Shown: positions 44,391-53,181, numbered from the stretch's first letter. The stretch is 64,000 nt of DNA from Leptospira sanjuanensis (GCF_022267325.1 NZ_JAIZBG010000003.1:17555-81554), one strand, 5' to 3'. Program-made: numbers and translations. The notes: generated by a model from the sequence alone, not told the origin.

Positions 44391-45819
44391 ACAACTAGTA
44401 GAAATTAAAAAAGCATTTGAGGCAAACACCGCACAAAACGGAGCCTCACCCTTTATCGACTTCAATTCTTCGGGTGCTGTTCTCTCGATGCAATCACTTG
44501 ACAAAGTTTTTGTCGCAACGGTTTCGACTGACAAGGACTTCAAGTTTCTAAAAGAAACTCCAAGAAGAAACATCAATCAGGTCATTGCGGAATACAATCG
44601 AAACAAGTCACACGGTGGCGGTTGGTACAACTCTTCGTATATTGGTCAGTCCGACGAACCGACATACAGAGACGCGGTATTCGAAAGACTTTACAACGAA
44701 GTCAACTATATCGCGGAAGGCTTCTCATACAACAAAGTCGTAGATACGGTAAATAATTCTCAAGATCCAGAACTAGCACAGTCAAACGCCGCGCTTAAAA
44801 GAGGTATGGAGTCTCAGATGCGCCGGATTTGGTTTGGGAAAAAAGATCTAAACAAACTCGAACAGGACGGTTTTGAAACTCAGATTAAAGCGTTAGGGAA
44901 AGATTATTTTACGGATTGTCGCGGATCACTGCCTGCGGTCGATCAGATGAAATACTATTCCTCTCAAATTCGTACGCGTCACTTCGGTCTTACCAATTAT
45001 GCTAAAATGCACCCGGCTACCAAAGCTCTTTACGACCAAACCTATGATCGTTCAGGCAACGGAATTGTAATTCAGAATAACAACCAGACTCCGGGTTCTA
45101 CAACGATGTCGAACGTCGTGAGTGGGGTCGCTGATTCCAACGCAAAAGACGGGGTTATCTTTTTTGACGATGACATTTGGATGGATCGTCACGAATGGGG
45201 AGTGCCTCTAAGAAGAGATCAATACGGTCATTGGGTAGAAGGTCCGACCTCCGATACACAATCACCGGCGATGCCTTCGTTTAACATTTCTGTACTGAAT
45301 TCAGTTCCTGGTTCTTTGTTCACAGGTTCCTATGTCGGTGATTACAAATACAGAGTTTGTGCGGGGGATCTAAAGAACTGGTCGGGCGCAAGTTCAGCAC
45401 AAAGTATTTCGATTCCTTTAAACGGAGCATCCGAACTCACCATAACTCCGGGCGTGGGTGGGGTTCCTGAGACGCGTTACGCGATCTTTAGAGAAACAGG
45501 ACCAAACTCCGGGCTTATCCGTTACATGAGAGAGGTGAAGAAAAATACTTCGGGTCCGACGACGATCGTTCAGGATCTTAACGAAGATCTTCCCGGAACA
45601 ACGATTATGGTCATGGGAGACTTTAACTCAAAGTCCTCCTCAGATGATACGAGAACTTTGATTCTTTCCGAACTTCTTGGATTTACAAAAACTCTTTTTC
45701 CTTACGGTGCAGGGGGAGTGGTACGTTCCCGTCTTGGAGTCGTTGAGAATTACAGCGTTCTTCAGATTTTAGCGGAAGAGAAATTTAGGGTTTTCACTAA
45801 CGTTCCTGTGAGAATCTAA
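44371..45819 (+). CDS. Major capsid protein with an inserted beta domain
   Basis: 482 aa from a GTG with AAGGAAGTG upstream, starting inside the scaffold gene. The HK97-fold core is implied by order and by helical/beta segments around 60-280 and 425-482. About 298-413 form a separate beta-sandwich-like insert (LFTGSYVGDYKYRVCAGDLK, then TRYAIFRETGPNSGLIRYM), resembling fibronectin/Ig-like domains that project from capsids. Assignment as capsid relies on protease-scaffold-capsid order and length. Confidence 0.8.
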   Translation: MGPHSFEQLVEIKKAFEANTAQNGASPFIDFNSSGAVLSMQSLDKVFVATVSTDKDFKFLKETPRRNINQVIAEYNRNKSHGGGWYNSSYIGQSDEPTYRDAVFERLYNEVNYIAEGFSYNKVVDTVNNSQDPELAQSNAALKRGMESQMRRIWFGKKDLNKLEQDGFETQIKALGKDYFTDCRGSLPAVDQMKYYSSQIRTRHFGLTNYAKMHPATKALYDQTYDRSGNGIVIQNNNQTPGSTTMSNVVSGVADSNAKDGVIFFDDDIWMDRHEWGVPLRRDQYGHWVEGPTSDTQSPAMPSFNISVLNSVPGSLFTGSYVGDYKYRVCAGDLKNWSGASSAQSISIPLNGASELTITPGVGGVPETRYAIFRETGPNSGLIRYMREVKKNTSGPTTIVQDLNEDLPGTTIMVMGDFNSKSSSDDTRTLILSELLGFTKTLFPYGAGGVVRSRLGVVENYSVLQILAEEKFRVFTNVPVRI

Positions 45820-45852
45820 TCATAAATTCTTTCACTCATGAATCTACATTTC

Positions 45853-45880
45853 GGGGATGAGTTTTCGTCCCCCTCTTTTT
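45853..45880 (+). terminator. Weak hairpin with T-run after the capsid gene
   Basis: GGGGA (45853-45857) pairs with TCCCC (45868-45872), loop of 10 nt, followed by CTCTTTTT (45873-45880). It ends 2 bp before the next ATG. It may be a partial terminator lowering downstream transcription relative to capsid. Confidence 0.5.
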
Positions 45881-45882
45881 AG

Positions 45883-46629
45883 ATGAGCAGTTTCGAACAG
45901 CTCTTTGAAAAAGGGAAGTTTCCCGATACAAAAAGGGTACTTCACCAAATTGCGACTTCGGCTAAAGAATCGCTCATCCAAAAAACACTCGCCGCGAAAC
46001 CTGCATGGTGGGGCCGGATGGCGATGTCGAACAAGGCCGGTGGGGGAGGTGGGATACTACTCGGAAGAATTCCGGGTGGCTACAAGGTTTATCATCCGAA
46101 TAAAGGAAAATACAATTACCTTGCCACTTTAGAACGAGGGAGAGGGCGTTACGACATGCGTCCTTCACTTCTCGGAGGAAGTCGCGCACGTACGGGTGAG
46201 AATGGACCCTACGTCATTGTTCCGATTCGAAAAAATGAAAATGGTACGCCTGTTAGCCCTAAAAACAATTTAATCAATTCAGCGATTATAAAGATCGGGA
46301 CGTTTAAAGAAGAAAACGCCCACGGTCAAATGGTAACCAGAAACAAATACAAGTATAGAATTGATCCGGGAATGACCGGACGCGGTAACGCATTTGTCGC
46401 GGAACAAAAATACAAAAATGGAAATGTGAAACGCTCTTACTTGAAGTTCGTCGTAGTAAATCAATTCAGTAAAAACTTCTTTCAACCCGCAATCCCCGCT
46501 CAAAAGATTTTTGCTAGTGTAAAAGAAGACGTAAACAAAGCCTTAAAATCTAAGATTCTAAGAAGTGCTGTTGCCTCCGATTCTAAGGCTTTGATACTGG
46601 ATCTTTTAAAGAAAAGAAAGAGAACCTAG
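45883..46629 (+). CDS. Neck/head-completion-like protein
   Basis: 248 aa, basic. Gly-rich middle (NKAGGGGGILLGRIPGGYKV) and a FFQPAIPAQK motif near the C-terminus like HK97 gp10-type completion proteins, which also end in NPFxxPA-like motifs. Position between capsid and sheath supports a neck role. Confidence 0.6.
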   Translation: MSSFEQLFEKGKFPDTKRVLHQIATSAKESLIQKTLAAKPAWWGRMAMSNKAGGGGGILLGRIPGGYKVYHPNKGKYNYLATLERGRGRYDMRPSLLGGSRARTGENGPYVIVPIRKNENGTPVSPKNNLINSAIIKIGTFKEENAHGQMVTRNKYKYRIDPGMTGRGNAFVAEQKYKNGNVKRSYLKFVVVNQFSKNFFQPAIPAQKIFASVKEDVNKALKSKILRSAVASDSKALILDLLKKRKRT

Positions 46630-46667
46630 GATAAACTAAAATATCTGGTTTAAAGAATTATCAAAAT

Positions 46668-46673
46668 CCGATT
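46668..46673 (+). promoter_or_regulatory. CCGATT element before the 46703 gene
   Basis: AATCCGATTTTGG, 35 nt before the ATG; no Shine-Dalgarno sequence. TATTCT lies at -14 to -9 relative to the ATG. Confidence 0.45.
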
Positions 46674-46702
46674 TTGGAATCTTTGGATTATTCTTACTTT
46701 CT

Positions 46703-47488
46703 ATGGACATGAGCCTTAGAGAAGAAAGCGTCCGGCGAGATGACGGACGGGACAAAGGAGCGATCCTTTTCACGTATCCCGCTCCTCCCGAGGACAGCGT
46801 AGTAAGCTTTTTTCGGGATTGTCTTCCGCTCACAGGAATTTCGAAACGAAATTTGGATGTTCCGGTAGAACACGGACACCCGCTATTCCAGGAAGGAATC
46901 TCGACAAAGGGTACGAATACAAAATTTCCAAAGATCGGGATTGAATGTTCTTCGGAAAGACACACTCAGTTTTTGGGACTGAATGATCTGCATTTTCAAA
47001 ACTCGGATGAGTTTTTGAAGTATCTGGAAAAGATTTCGCAGTTACCTGAAAGTCAAAGACTTGCAAGTAAAGCATTCCTTGATAAATTCTCGCGGAATAA
47101 ATTCTTCCAACAGCTTCAATTTAACGTTGAATCCGATGTGATTGTCACTGGATTTGCAACCGGGAACGCAGGTAGAAACACGAATAAGTTTTTGTATGAC
47201 GCCTCCCTCGCGGTGACTCTCCTTCTTGCAAATGATCTTCCGATCCTTTATCCGGGACTTACGGTTTTCTTACCCGAGGACACGGAACCTAATCTTTCAA
47301 CGACTGACTTTTCGGAACCTTTTTGGGGCTTTGAAATCAAGGTAAGACTTGTTCAAACCAAATCGATTTTTCGAACAAAACCTTCCTGGTTATTTCCCGA
47401 TATGAAGTCTTTCGATGTATTCCTAAATAAAAGCCGAACAGAGTTTCAAGGCTTTGATTTAGGTGATAGAAGACTTGAAAGAAGATGA
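46703..47488 (+). CDS. Hypothetical tail-terminator-region protein
   Basis: 261 aa; an in-frame ATG 6 nt later is also possible. Mixed alpha/beta with a hydrophobic beta segment (DVIVTGFATGNAGRNTNKF). It overlaps the next small gene by 26 bp. Order (neck, unknown, small, sheath) suggests a tail-terminator or connector role. Confidence 0.55.
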   Translation: MDMSLREESVRRDDGRDKGAILFTYPAPPEDSVVSFFRDCLPLTGISKRNLDVPVEHGHPLFQEGISTKGTNTKFPKIGIECSSERHTQFLGLNDLHFQNSDEFLKYLEKISQLPESQRLASKAFLDKFSRNKFFQQLQFNVESDVIVTGFATGNAGRNTNKFLYDASLAVTLLLANDLPILYPGLTVFLPEDTEPNLSTTDFSEPFWGFEIKVRLVQTKSIFRTKPSWLFPDMKSFDVFLNKSRTEFQGFDLGDRRLERR

Positions 47489-47702
47489 ACTTCAGTTTCA
47501 GAAATTAAAAGCGGATCCAAAAAATCTTTCTAAACCAAACGCAATTCCAAGCCCAGACGAGTTTCTTTTAAAAAAAGAAAAAGAACAGGGTACTGCCATT
47601 TCTCCCCGCTTCCGGGAGAGATTCAAAACGGAGCTAAAAGCAATCGCTAACAGACCTATTGAAGAGGTTTGGAGGGGGTTGTTTGGGGACAAGGGACGTT
47701 GA
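47463..47702 (+). CDS. Small hypothetical tail-region protein
   Basis: 79 aa from a GTG inside the previous gene. Basic, helical, with a disordered Pro/Lys middle. Its 3' end overlaps the sheath start by 20 bp. No family recognised. Confidence 0.55.
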   Translation: MIEDLKEDELQFQKLKADPKNLSKPNAIPSPDEFLLKKEKEQGTAISPRFRERFKTELKAIANRPIEEVWRGLFGDKGR

Positions 47703-49491
47703 ATTTCTCGGAAGAGGGTACATTCAGCCGGGCGCGCGAGGCGCGTTTCGTACTAAATCACAAAGTGCGGGTATATCACCCGATCTTAATACACTCGTTC
47801 TAATCGGTCCGGCTGACAACGGATTCGATGCGAACGATTTAACTCAAGAAACTTCTAAACGAATCCTTGAGTTTAGCGGAGCCGACGAAGCCAGATCTGT
47901 TCTTTACTCCGGAGATTTAGCGGATGCGGTAGTTAACGCTTTTTCTCCTTCGAAGGACTCAAGGTTTTCCTCGGGTCCGCAGACGATTAAAGCCCTAAAC
48001 GTTGCGCCTAACGTGAGAGCTAGCTTTACCGCAAACACAGTCCTTGCGGGAACGACTGCGATCGTAAGGGGGGTCATTCCCGGACCGCGCGGAAATCAGA
48101 TACGTTTTCGCGTAACGAGTGGGGGAACCATTCTCCAGGTTGGGGACGCCGATGGTATCCAAACCTCGACTCCACTCGAAGCAAGTGAGCTTCGAATACG
48201 TTACGTCGGTGACGCTGGAAACGCATCTCTCTCTTTTGATGGGACAGACATAAGGGTTACACTTTCAGGTTCCGCGCCGACGGATGGTTCGGCGGACCTT
48301 GCAGTTCCTGTTAAAGACTACCAAACCTTACAAGAGGTTGTCGGCTTTGTTTCGAGTAGAAACGGATACGAAATCACTCTTCTTTCCTCGCCGGACAAAA
48401 AGACTTCCACACTCGATCACATAAACATCAGCGAAAACGTAGACGTCAAAACTTCCGCAATAGTTTTAAAGAGTCTTCTCTTTCAACAAGAATTATTCTT
48501 TCTCGGAAACAGTCTTGCTGAGATTAAGTCGGGTCCCGTTCGTAAGCCGCTTGCGGATATGGCTTCGTTTGCTTATCTTTCCGGTGGAAGCACAGGAGTC
48601 GCAACGCCTCAAGCGTATCTTGATGCGATCGATACCGTTTTTGATACGGAGATTTGCAAAGGTTTTTATGTAAACGTTTGTACTTCACTTCCAAGTGTAG
48701 TTCTTTACCTCGCTGATAAACTCGCACACGCAAACTCACCCGAGGGCGCGGACGAAAGATTCGGTGGTGCTGGTCTTGATCTTACGAGATCAGTCGATCA
48801 AAGAATCGACGACATTAAGGCGACAAACTCCGAGTTTTTAGTACTCGGTTTCTCCCCCTTAACTCGTTACGCATCCGATCGGATCACTTTGAAAACGTAT
48901 CCGGGTTGGATGTTGTCCGTTCTTCACAACGCGATTAAAGCCGGTGCTAACGTTCGTGAAACTGTCACCTACAAAGACCTGAATATTGTCGATGCACCCG
49001 AGAAGCTTACTAAAACCCAAATCAAGAAAGTTCTTCGCGCAGGCGGCCTTGTCATTACAAGAAAGCCTAACGGCGGACCCTTTAAGCTTGAGTTTGCCGT
49101 TACTAGTTTCCAAAACCAGAACCTTATCAAAAACCAAGCCTCGACTATCTGCACGGCTCTTGCTCTTGTAAAAGATTTTAGAGAGTGGCTTGATTCTACT
49201 TTCATCGGTGAGGTTCCGACAGACCCTTCCGCGTTAGGTTCCAACTTAACGGACGCGGACATTCGAACCGCAGTCATACAACGTTTTCGTAATGTGTATG
49301 TCGCGCAGTTCGGTTGGCTTACGCGCAACATCTACACGGGAGAACCAGCGTTCCGCGAGGACTTCGATATACGCCGCGACGGAGACGTAATCTACTTTGT
49401 CTTCCCGGACGGTAAGATCGTAACCCCGATCAACTACATGTTTTTCCTGATAAACCTCGATGTCGTGCGCGGCGCGAGTAACGGGGGTTAA
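47683..49491 (+). CDS. Contractile tail sheath protein
   Basis: 602 aa from the TTG at 47683, chosen for GGAGGGG 5 nt upstream; an earlier TTG adds eight atypical residues. Sheath hallmarks: N-terminal PGARG start, LVLIGPADNGFDAND, the beta insert 110-260 (VIPGPRGNQIRFRVTSGG), and the C-terminal domain with LVITRKPNGGPFKLEFAVTS and FRNVYVAQFGWLTRNI. It surrounds the tube and contracts on infection. Confidence 0.9.
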   Translation: MGTRDVEFLGRGYIQPGARGAFRTKSQSAGISPDLNTLVLIGPADNGFDANDLTQETSKRILEFSGADEARSVLYSGDLADAVVNAFSPSKDSRFSSGPQTIKALNVAPNVRASFTANTVLAGTTAIVRGVIPGPRGNQIRFRVTSGGTILQVGDADGIQTSTPLEASELRIRYVGDAGNASLSFDGTDIRVTLSGSAPTDGSADLAVPVKDYQTLQEVVGFVSSRNGYEITLLSSPDKKTSTLDHINISENVDVKTSAIVLKSLLFQQELFFLGNSLAEIKSGPVRKPLADMASFAYLSGGSTGVATPQAYLDAIDTVFDTEICKGFYVNVCTSLPSVVLYLADKLAHANSPEGADERFGGAGLDLTRSVDQRIDDIKATNSEFLVLGFSPLTRYASDRITLKTYPGWMLSVLHNAIKAGANVRETVTYKDLNIVDAPEKLTKTQIKKVLRAGGLVITRKPNGGPFKLEFAVTSFQNQNLIKNQASTICTALALVKDFREWLDSTFIGEVPTDPSALGSNLTDADIRTAVIQRFRNVYVAQFGWLTRNIYTGEPAFREDFDIRRDGDVIYFVFPDGKIVTPINYMFFLINLDVVRGASNGG

Positions 49492-49493
49492 GC

Positions 49494-49925
49494 GTGGCAA
49501 AATCCGCAAGACCAAACCCCGAGGTACTAACAGGAAATGACGCGATCGTAAAAATTAACGGGCAAGCCGTAGGTTTTATGAAATCTCTTCGTGTGAATAT
49601 CAATAACCACCAGGAGAGAATTCAAGCTATCGGTACAAGAAAACCGAAAGGACTAAAATCCCTCGATTGGCAGGGAACCGCGTCGGGTGAGTTTCATATT
49701 CTTAAAACCGCTCTTGAAGGTGTTGTCGTGATCGATACCTATCACGACGAACACGCAGACGACCTCTACGATATTCTCGTTATCGACAAGATTTCCGGGA
49801 AACGCGTTGGACTTCTTACGGGGGCAGTGAACACGGAAGGATTCGGAATTTCTAACAACGAACTTTCTGCGCGCGAGATTGAATTCGAACTCGTTGATTG
49901 GGAACCTATGGAGGCGTTTAACTAA
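49494..49925 (+). CDS. Tail tube protein
   Basis: 143 aa from a GTG, with GGGGG 8 nt upstream, 2 bp after the sheath gene. Beta-rich (AIVKINGQAVGFMKSLRVNI, GTASGEFHILKTALEG) with the size and fold pattern of contractile-phage tube proteins. Order sheath-tube-chaperone-tape measure is decisive. Confidence 0.85.
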   Translation: MAKSARPNPEVLTGNDAIVKINGQAVGFMKSLRVNINNHQERIQAIGTRKPKGLKSLDWQGTASGEFHILKTALEGVVVIDTYHDEHADDLYDILVIDKISGKRVGLLTGAVNTEGFGISNNELSAREIEFELVDWEPMEAFN

Positions 49926-49940
49926 CCTCAATCAAGTTTT

Positions 49941-49946
49941 CCGATT
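49941..49946 (+). promoter_or_regulatory. CCGATT element before the tail-chaperone gene
   Basis: TTTCCGATTCTCG, 33 nt before the ATG; no Shine-Dalgarno sequence. TAGTAT lies at -12 to -7 relative to the ATG. Confidence 0.5.
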
Positions 49947-49973
49947 CTCGTGTATTCGGTTTAGTATTATTGT

Positions 49974-50621
49974 ATGAGAATTTTAGATCCGAATACACGA
50001 GTTACATTGATAGCAAAATACGAAGGAGAGACATACAAGTTCGAAGCAGATATCGCTGATCCTTCCGTAGAAATCGACATTGATATAGCGATCGCAAGAC
50101 GTCTTAACGGTGCATATTTAGAATCCATCCGCAATTACACCTATGGTTATATCCGTGCAACCACAACTCTTAACCACGTTATCAAAGAAATCCCTGAGAA
50201 CTTTCCCTATCCTGATCTTGAGAACTTCGAACGAATCAGGGACAAAGAGTTTGTGATTCACCTCTTTAAAGAATATGAAAAGAAAGAAGACTGTTTTCGA
50301 TCAGAGTTAAAAAAAAATCGGGACTCTCGACGCGCTTTCAAACGAGGAGAACCTTTACGATCTTCTTCTTATGACGAAATATCAGATTCTGCCGAGAGGA
50401 GTGAAACACCTCGGGAACCTATTTCTAGAACAGAAACGATTCCTGGTCGAAGCGATAGCGAGAGTGGATCAAGAGAGGCTACTTCGGAGAATCAATCTTC
50501 TTTCTCAAAGAAGTCAGGTGAAGAAAACACATCCCGACAAATTCCTAACGGATATATCCCCGACTCTAAAAACTATCCTGGAAACAGAAGCCGGGTATTC
50601 AAAAGAGATGCTGGAACGTGA
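49974..50621 (+). CDS. Tail assembly chaperone, upstream frame
   Basis: 215 codons. Residues 1-110 are a folded alpha/beta domain of the tail-chaperone size class, placed between tube and tape measure. After the A9 run at 50309-50317 the frame stays open but turns Ser/Arg/Glu-rich, like an out-of-frame reading. The alternative frame from 50311 looks like real protein. So the functional products are probably the N-terminal domain, alone or with the out-of-frame tail, and a shifted fusion of about 236 aa. Confidence 0.7.
   Translation: MRILDPNTRVTLIAKYEGETYKFEADIADPSVEIDIDIAIARRLNGAYLESIRNYTYGYIRATTTLNHVIKEIPENFPYPDLENFERIRDKEFVIHLFKEYEKKEDCFRSELKKNRDSRRAFKRGEPLRSSSYDEISDSAERSETPREPISRTETIPGRSDSESGSREATSENQSSFSKKSGEENTSRQIPNGYIPDSKNYPGNRSRVFKRDAGT
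50309..50317 (+). other. A9 slippery run at the tail-chaperone frame change
   Basis: Nine adenines preceded by GTT and followed by TCGGG. The zero frame reads TTA AAA AAA AAT. The downstream frame has a stop at 50308-50310 and is open from 50311. Shift needed: +1 (equivalently -2, the direction known in phage Mu). Confidence 0.6.
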
Positions 50622-50682
50622 GGCGGAACTCAAGAAAAAAGAAATTCTCAACCGAATTGATTCCGAGTTAAAAAATGTCTAG
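50311..50682 (+). CDS. Tail assembly chaperone extension, reached by frameshift
   Basis: 123 codons open in the +1 frame, reading KKIGTLDALSNEENLYDLLL then a helical basic protein (RGVKHLGNLFLEQKRFLVEA) ending ELKNV. An internal ATG at 50371 exists, but no Shine-Dalgarno sequence precedes it. The reading overlaps the upstream frame by over 300 bp, the arrangement of gpG-GT pairs that chaperone the tape measure. It overlaps the tape-measure start by 8 bp. Confidence 0.65.
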   Translation, partial: KKIGTLDALSNEENLYDLLLMTKYQILPRGVKHLGNLFLEQKRFLVEAIARVDQERLLRRINLLSQRSQVKKTHPDKFLTDISPTLKTILETEAGYSKEMLEREAELKKKEILNRIDSELKNV

Positions 50683-52348
50683 TGAACATATTGAGATAAT
50701 AGTTCACGCGGAACCTGATTTCAAAGGCGTCGACAAAGAACTCGATCGAATTGCAAAAAAAGCCAAGAAGAACGTAAAGATTCCAGACTCTTCCGGTGGA
50801 GGCGGAAATGGCGGAAAGGATAAGTCTTGGAATTCTAAGAACTTTAAAAAACGTTTTAAAGAGTCCGCTTCAAAATATCATTCCGGGAGTGCGGCCGCAA
50901 ACAAGATCGGAGCAGACGGCTCTGACCTTGATGAGACTCAGCACGGTGGCTACTATAATACTCTTGATAAAAAAATTTCTGCGGCTAAGGACTTTTTCGC
51001 TAAGAAGAAAAAGAAAAACGGAAATGGCGAAGAAGATACAGGTGAGAGTCCCACACAAGGGCTTACGAACCCAAGTTCCGCAAAACAGTTCTCGATTCAA
51101 AAAGCAGAACTTAAAATTCAATCTGCAAACCTCGACAAAGGAGGTCTTGGAAACCTTCCTGGAAGTGGGGGAGGAAGCAGTACTGACGGCAGTTCCGTAA
51201 AAGGACAGACGATGTCCTCGGCGGCGGGCGCGCTTCCCGTTGTAGGGGCAGTATTCGCGGTTGCAGGTGGAATTCTAAAAACAATTTCTGCAATTGGCGA
51301 GCAGTATCACGCCGCTATGCAATCGCAGTCCGCGACGATAGGAGCGACTGGAGGTTATCTCGGAGGTGGCAGAGGTTATTTTTCTAATGCCGAACTCGCG
51401 CAAGCGAACGTTATGCGCGGTCGCATCACCGGCGATTCAGTTTTCGGAAAAGGAAACCAAATTGATTCCGATACGATTCAGTTTGCGTCTTCCCAAGGAA
51501 AAGGGATTTCAGAGGTTGTTCGCGAGCTCGAAACGATCAGAAAAGAATCGAAAAACGCAAGTCTTGGATACTTGCGAGGTGGTGCGAATGCTACTGGTTT
51601 CGGTGAGCTACGCCAATCCGAGTATATTTCAAAACTTGCAAGTATCTCTGAGGGGCTTCGTTCGAAAGGCTACTCCGGAGATATTTCAGACTATGCGAAG
51701 TTCTCAGCGGGACTCGGTCACGGGGACGGATCCAAAATGGACCCTACCCGAAAAATGGTTCTTGCAGAACAGCTTTCCGATCAGGGAAGAAGTGGGGCGT
51801 TTGGCGGAGGCATTTTCGGTTCTCTCTCTATGGCGGAATCCTTGAAAGCAAACGGAGGCGACGTCTTCAAAGCAATCCGCGATTCAGAAAAAAATCCCGG
51901 AAAGTATATGACCTCCGCTCTTTCTGGTCTTGACGGGAATACACGCGGGATCATTCAGAAAATGTCCGGCGGAAGCTTCTCGGAAATGTCGGATATGAAG
52001 TTCGGGTACAAGGGTTTTGGGAATGATAACTCTCCCATTAAGGCGGGCTACAACAAGGGGTTAGAACTTGATAACCTGAAAAAAGAGACATTTGCGACCG
52101 ACGTCGGCGCGGAAGCGGCCCAGGTCGGATATGATTTGAACAAGGGAATGATCGATCTTTTCAAGGAAAACAAGGAGGCAATGAGGGGTCTGACTCAAGT
52201 AGTAGGGGGAATTGAGAAGGCAGTTCTTCCGGTAGTTTCAACAGGGATTTCCATGATTGTAAGCGATTTGCAAACGATAACTGGAATGTTTAAGGATATG
52301 GCGAAGTTTTTTTCGAACCCGAGTGGGATGTTGATTAGGTCAAAGTAA
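50675..52348 (+). CDS. Tape measure protein
   Basis: 557 aa, Gly/Ser/Ala/Lys-rich. Low-complexity N-terminal third (1-170), hydrophobic segments (about 180-205: AAGALPVVGAVFAVAGGILK), helical remainder, and a hydrophobic region near the C-terminus (ILPVVSTGISMIVSDL-like). Position after the chaperone is diagnostic. At about 0.15 nm per residue it would set a tail of roughly 80 nm. Confidence 0.8.
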   Translation: MSSEHIEIIVHAEPDFKGVDKELDRIAKKAKKNVKIPDSSGGGGNGGKDKSWNSKNFKKRFKESASKYHSGSAAANKIGADGSDLDETQHGGYYNTLDKKISAAKDFFAKKKKKNGNGEEDTGESPTQGLTNPSSAKQFSIQKAELKIQSANLDKGGLGNLPGSGGGSSTDGSSVKGQTMSSAAGALPVVGAVFAVAGGILKTISAIGEQYHAAMQSQSATIGATGGYLGGGRGYFSNAELAQANVMRGRITGDSVFGKGNQIDSDTIQFASSQGKGISEVVRELETIRKESKNASLGYLRGGANATGFGELRQSEYISKLASISEGLRSKGYSGDISDYAKFSAGLGHGDGSKMDPTRKMVLAEQLSDQGRSGAFGGGIFGSLSMAESLKANGGDVFKAIRDSEKNPGKYMTSALSGLDGNTRGIIQKMSGGSFSEMSDMKFGYKGFGNDNSPIKAGYNKGLELDNLKKETFATDVGAEAAQVGYDLNKGMIDLFKENKEAMRGLTQVVGGIEKAVLPVVSTGISMIVSDLQTITGMFKDMAKFFSNPSGMLIRSK

Positions 52349-52400
52349 AATTTTTAAAAATATATGGAGCAGAAGAAGCAAAATCGGTTCAATACCTTTA

Positions 52401-52430
52401 TTGACTTTACACCCATTTTGCCGATAATAG
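52401..52430 (+). promoter_or_regulatory. Sigma70-like promoter of the four-gene cassette
   Basis: TTGACT (52401-52406), 18-bp spacer, TAATAG (52425-52430). Transcription would start close to the ATG at 52440. It gives the cassette its own expression, independent of the tail operon. Confidence 0.5.
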
Positions 52431-52439
52431 TCAAGAATC

Positions 52440-53180
52440 ATGAATTTCAGAATAGAAAATAGCCAATTAGCCGTTTTTTTTCCAAAAATTCCGAATATAA
52501 GAAGAATGGTATTTGATCTAGAGGAGTTACTTAACAACCGTTTTGTAACACCCTTTACGATGATTCAAGTACCAGATGAAGCTCCAGAAGAAATTCCAAG
52601 AATTCAAGCGGCATCCATTAACAATCATACCCACCTAAGTGTTGCTCAATCTAATATCAGCTTAATAACAAATTTTGATAATGGGTGGGAATCTGATTGG
52701 AAAAAGTGTTTTGAATACCTCCATGGTAATCAGAGCCTCTTGTTTAAGATCGCCGATCATCTATCTCAAAATTCATTCTTATATTGCGGATTAACCGTTA
52801 CGCTATTTTTTCCTTTCCCAAATCAAAAAAGTGTAATGGAGCATATTAACAAAGTTCTTTTCCCAGAAAAAAAATTTGACAATCTACACGAATTTAATTT
52901 TAGATTTGTTCATAAGCTAAACAATGAATTCTTTATAAATTACGCATATTCTTCAACCATAAAGTATCTTTTAGATTCCAGCGTAATGAATCCAATTCCT
53001 GCATATTTAACACCAATTGAATATGGACTTACAATTAATATTGATATTAATGATAGATTCGGTTCAAATTTCATTAGAGGCTACCGTTCAAATATTGAGA
53101 CTAGCATTAAATTGTTAGAATATATGGATAATGTAATTTCTAATAAGCTTGATTCATTGTTTAATAAAGGGGAGGCGTAA
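52440..53180 (+). CDS. Cassette gene 1, hypothetical; TIGR04255-like layout
   Basis: 246 aa, no membrane segment or signal. Layout of an N-terminal beta region, SVAQSNISLITNFDNGWESD in the middle and a C-terminal alpha/beta region resembles TIGR04255 family proteins, which occur in defence islands. The match is by pattern only. The stop is 1 bp before the next ATG. AT-richer than the virion genes. Confidence 0.55.
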   Translation: MNFRIENSQLAVFFPKIPNIRRMVFDLEELLNNRFVTPFTMIQVPDEAPEEIPRIQAASINNHTHLSVAQSNISLITNFDNGWESDWKKCFEYLHGNQSLLFKIADHLSQNSFLYCGLTVTLFFPFPNQKSVMEHINKVLFPEKKFDNLHEFNFRFVHKLNNEFFINYAYSSTIKYLLDSSVMNPIPAYLTPIEYGLTINIDINDRFGSNFIRGYRSNIETSIKLLEYMDNVISNKLDSLFNKGEA

Positions 53181-53181
53181 A

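Noticed and set aside
50371..50682. Independent gene starting at the ATG at 50371
   Set aside because: Protein-like sequence begins earlier, at 50311, right at the A9 run, and no ribosome binding site precedes the ATG.
52421..52426. CCGATA before the four-gene cassette as another late element
   Set aside because: It is only 19 nt from the ATG and overlaps a plausible sigma70 promoter, outside the 31-35 nt window.
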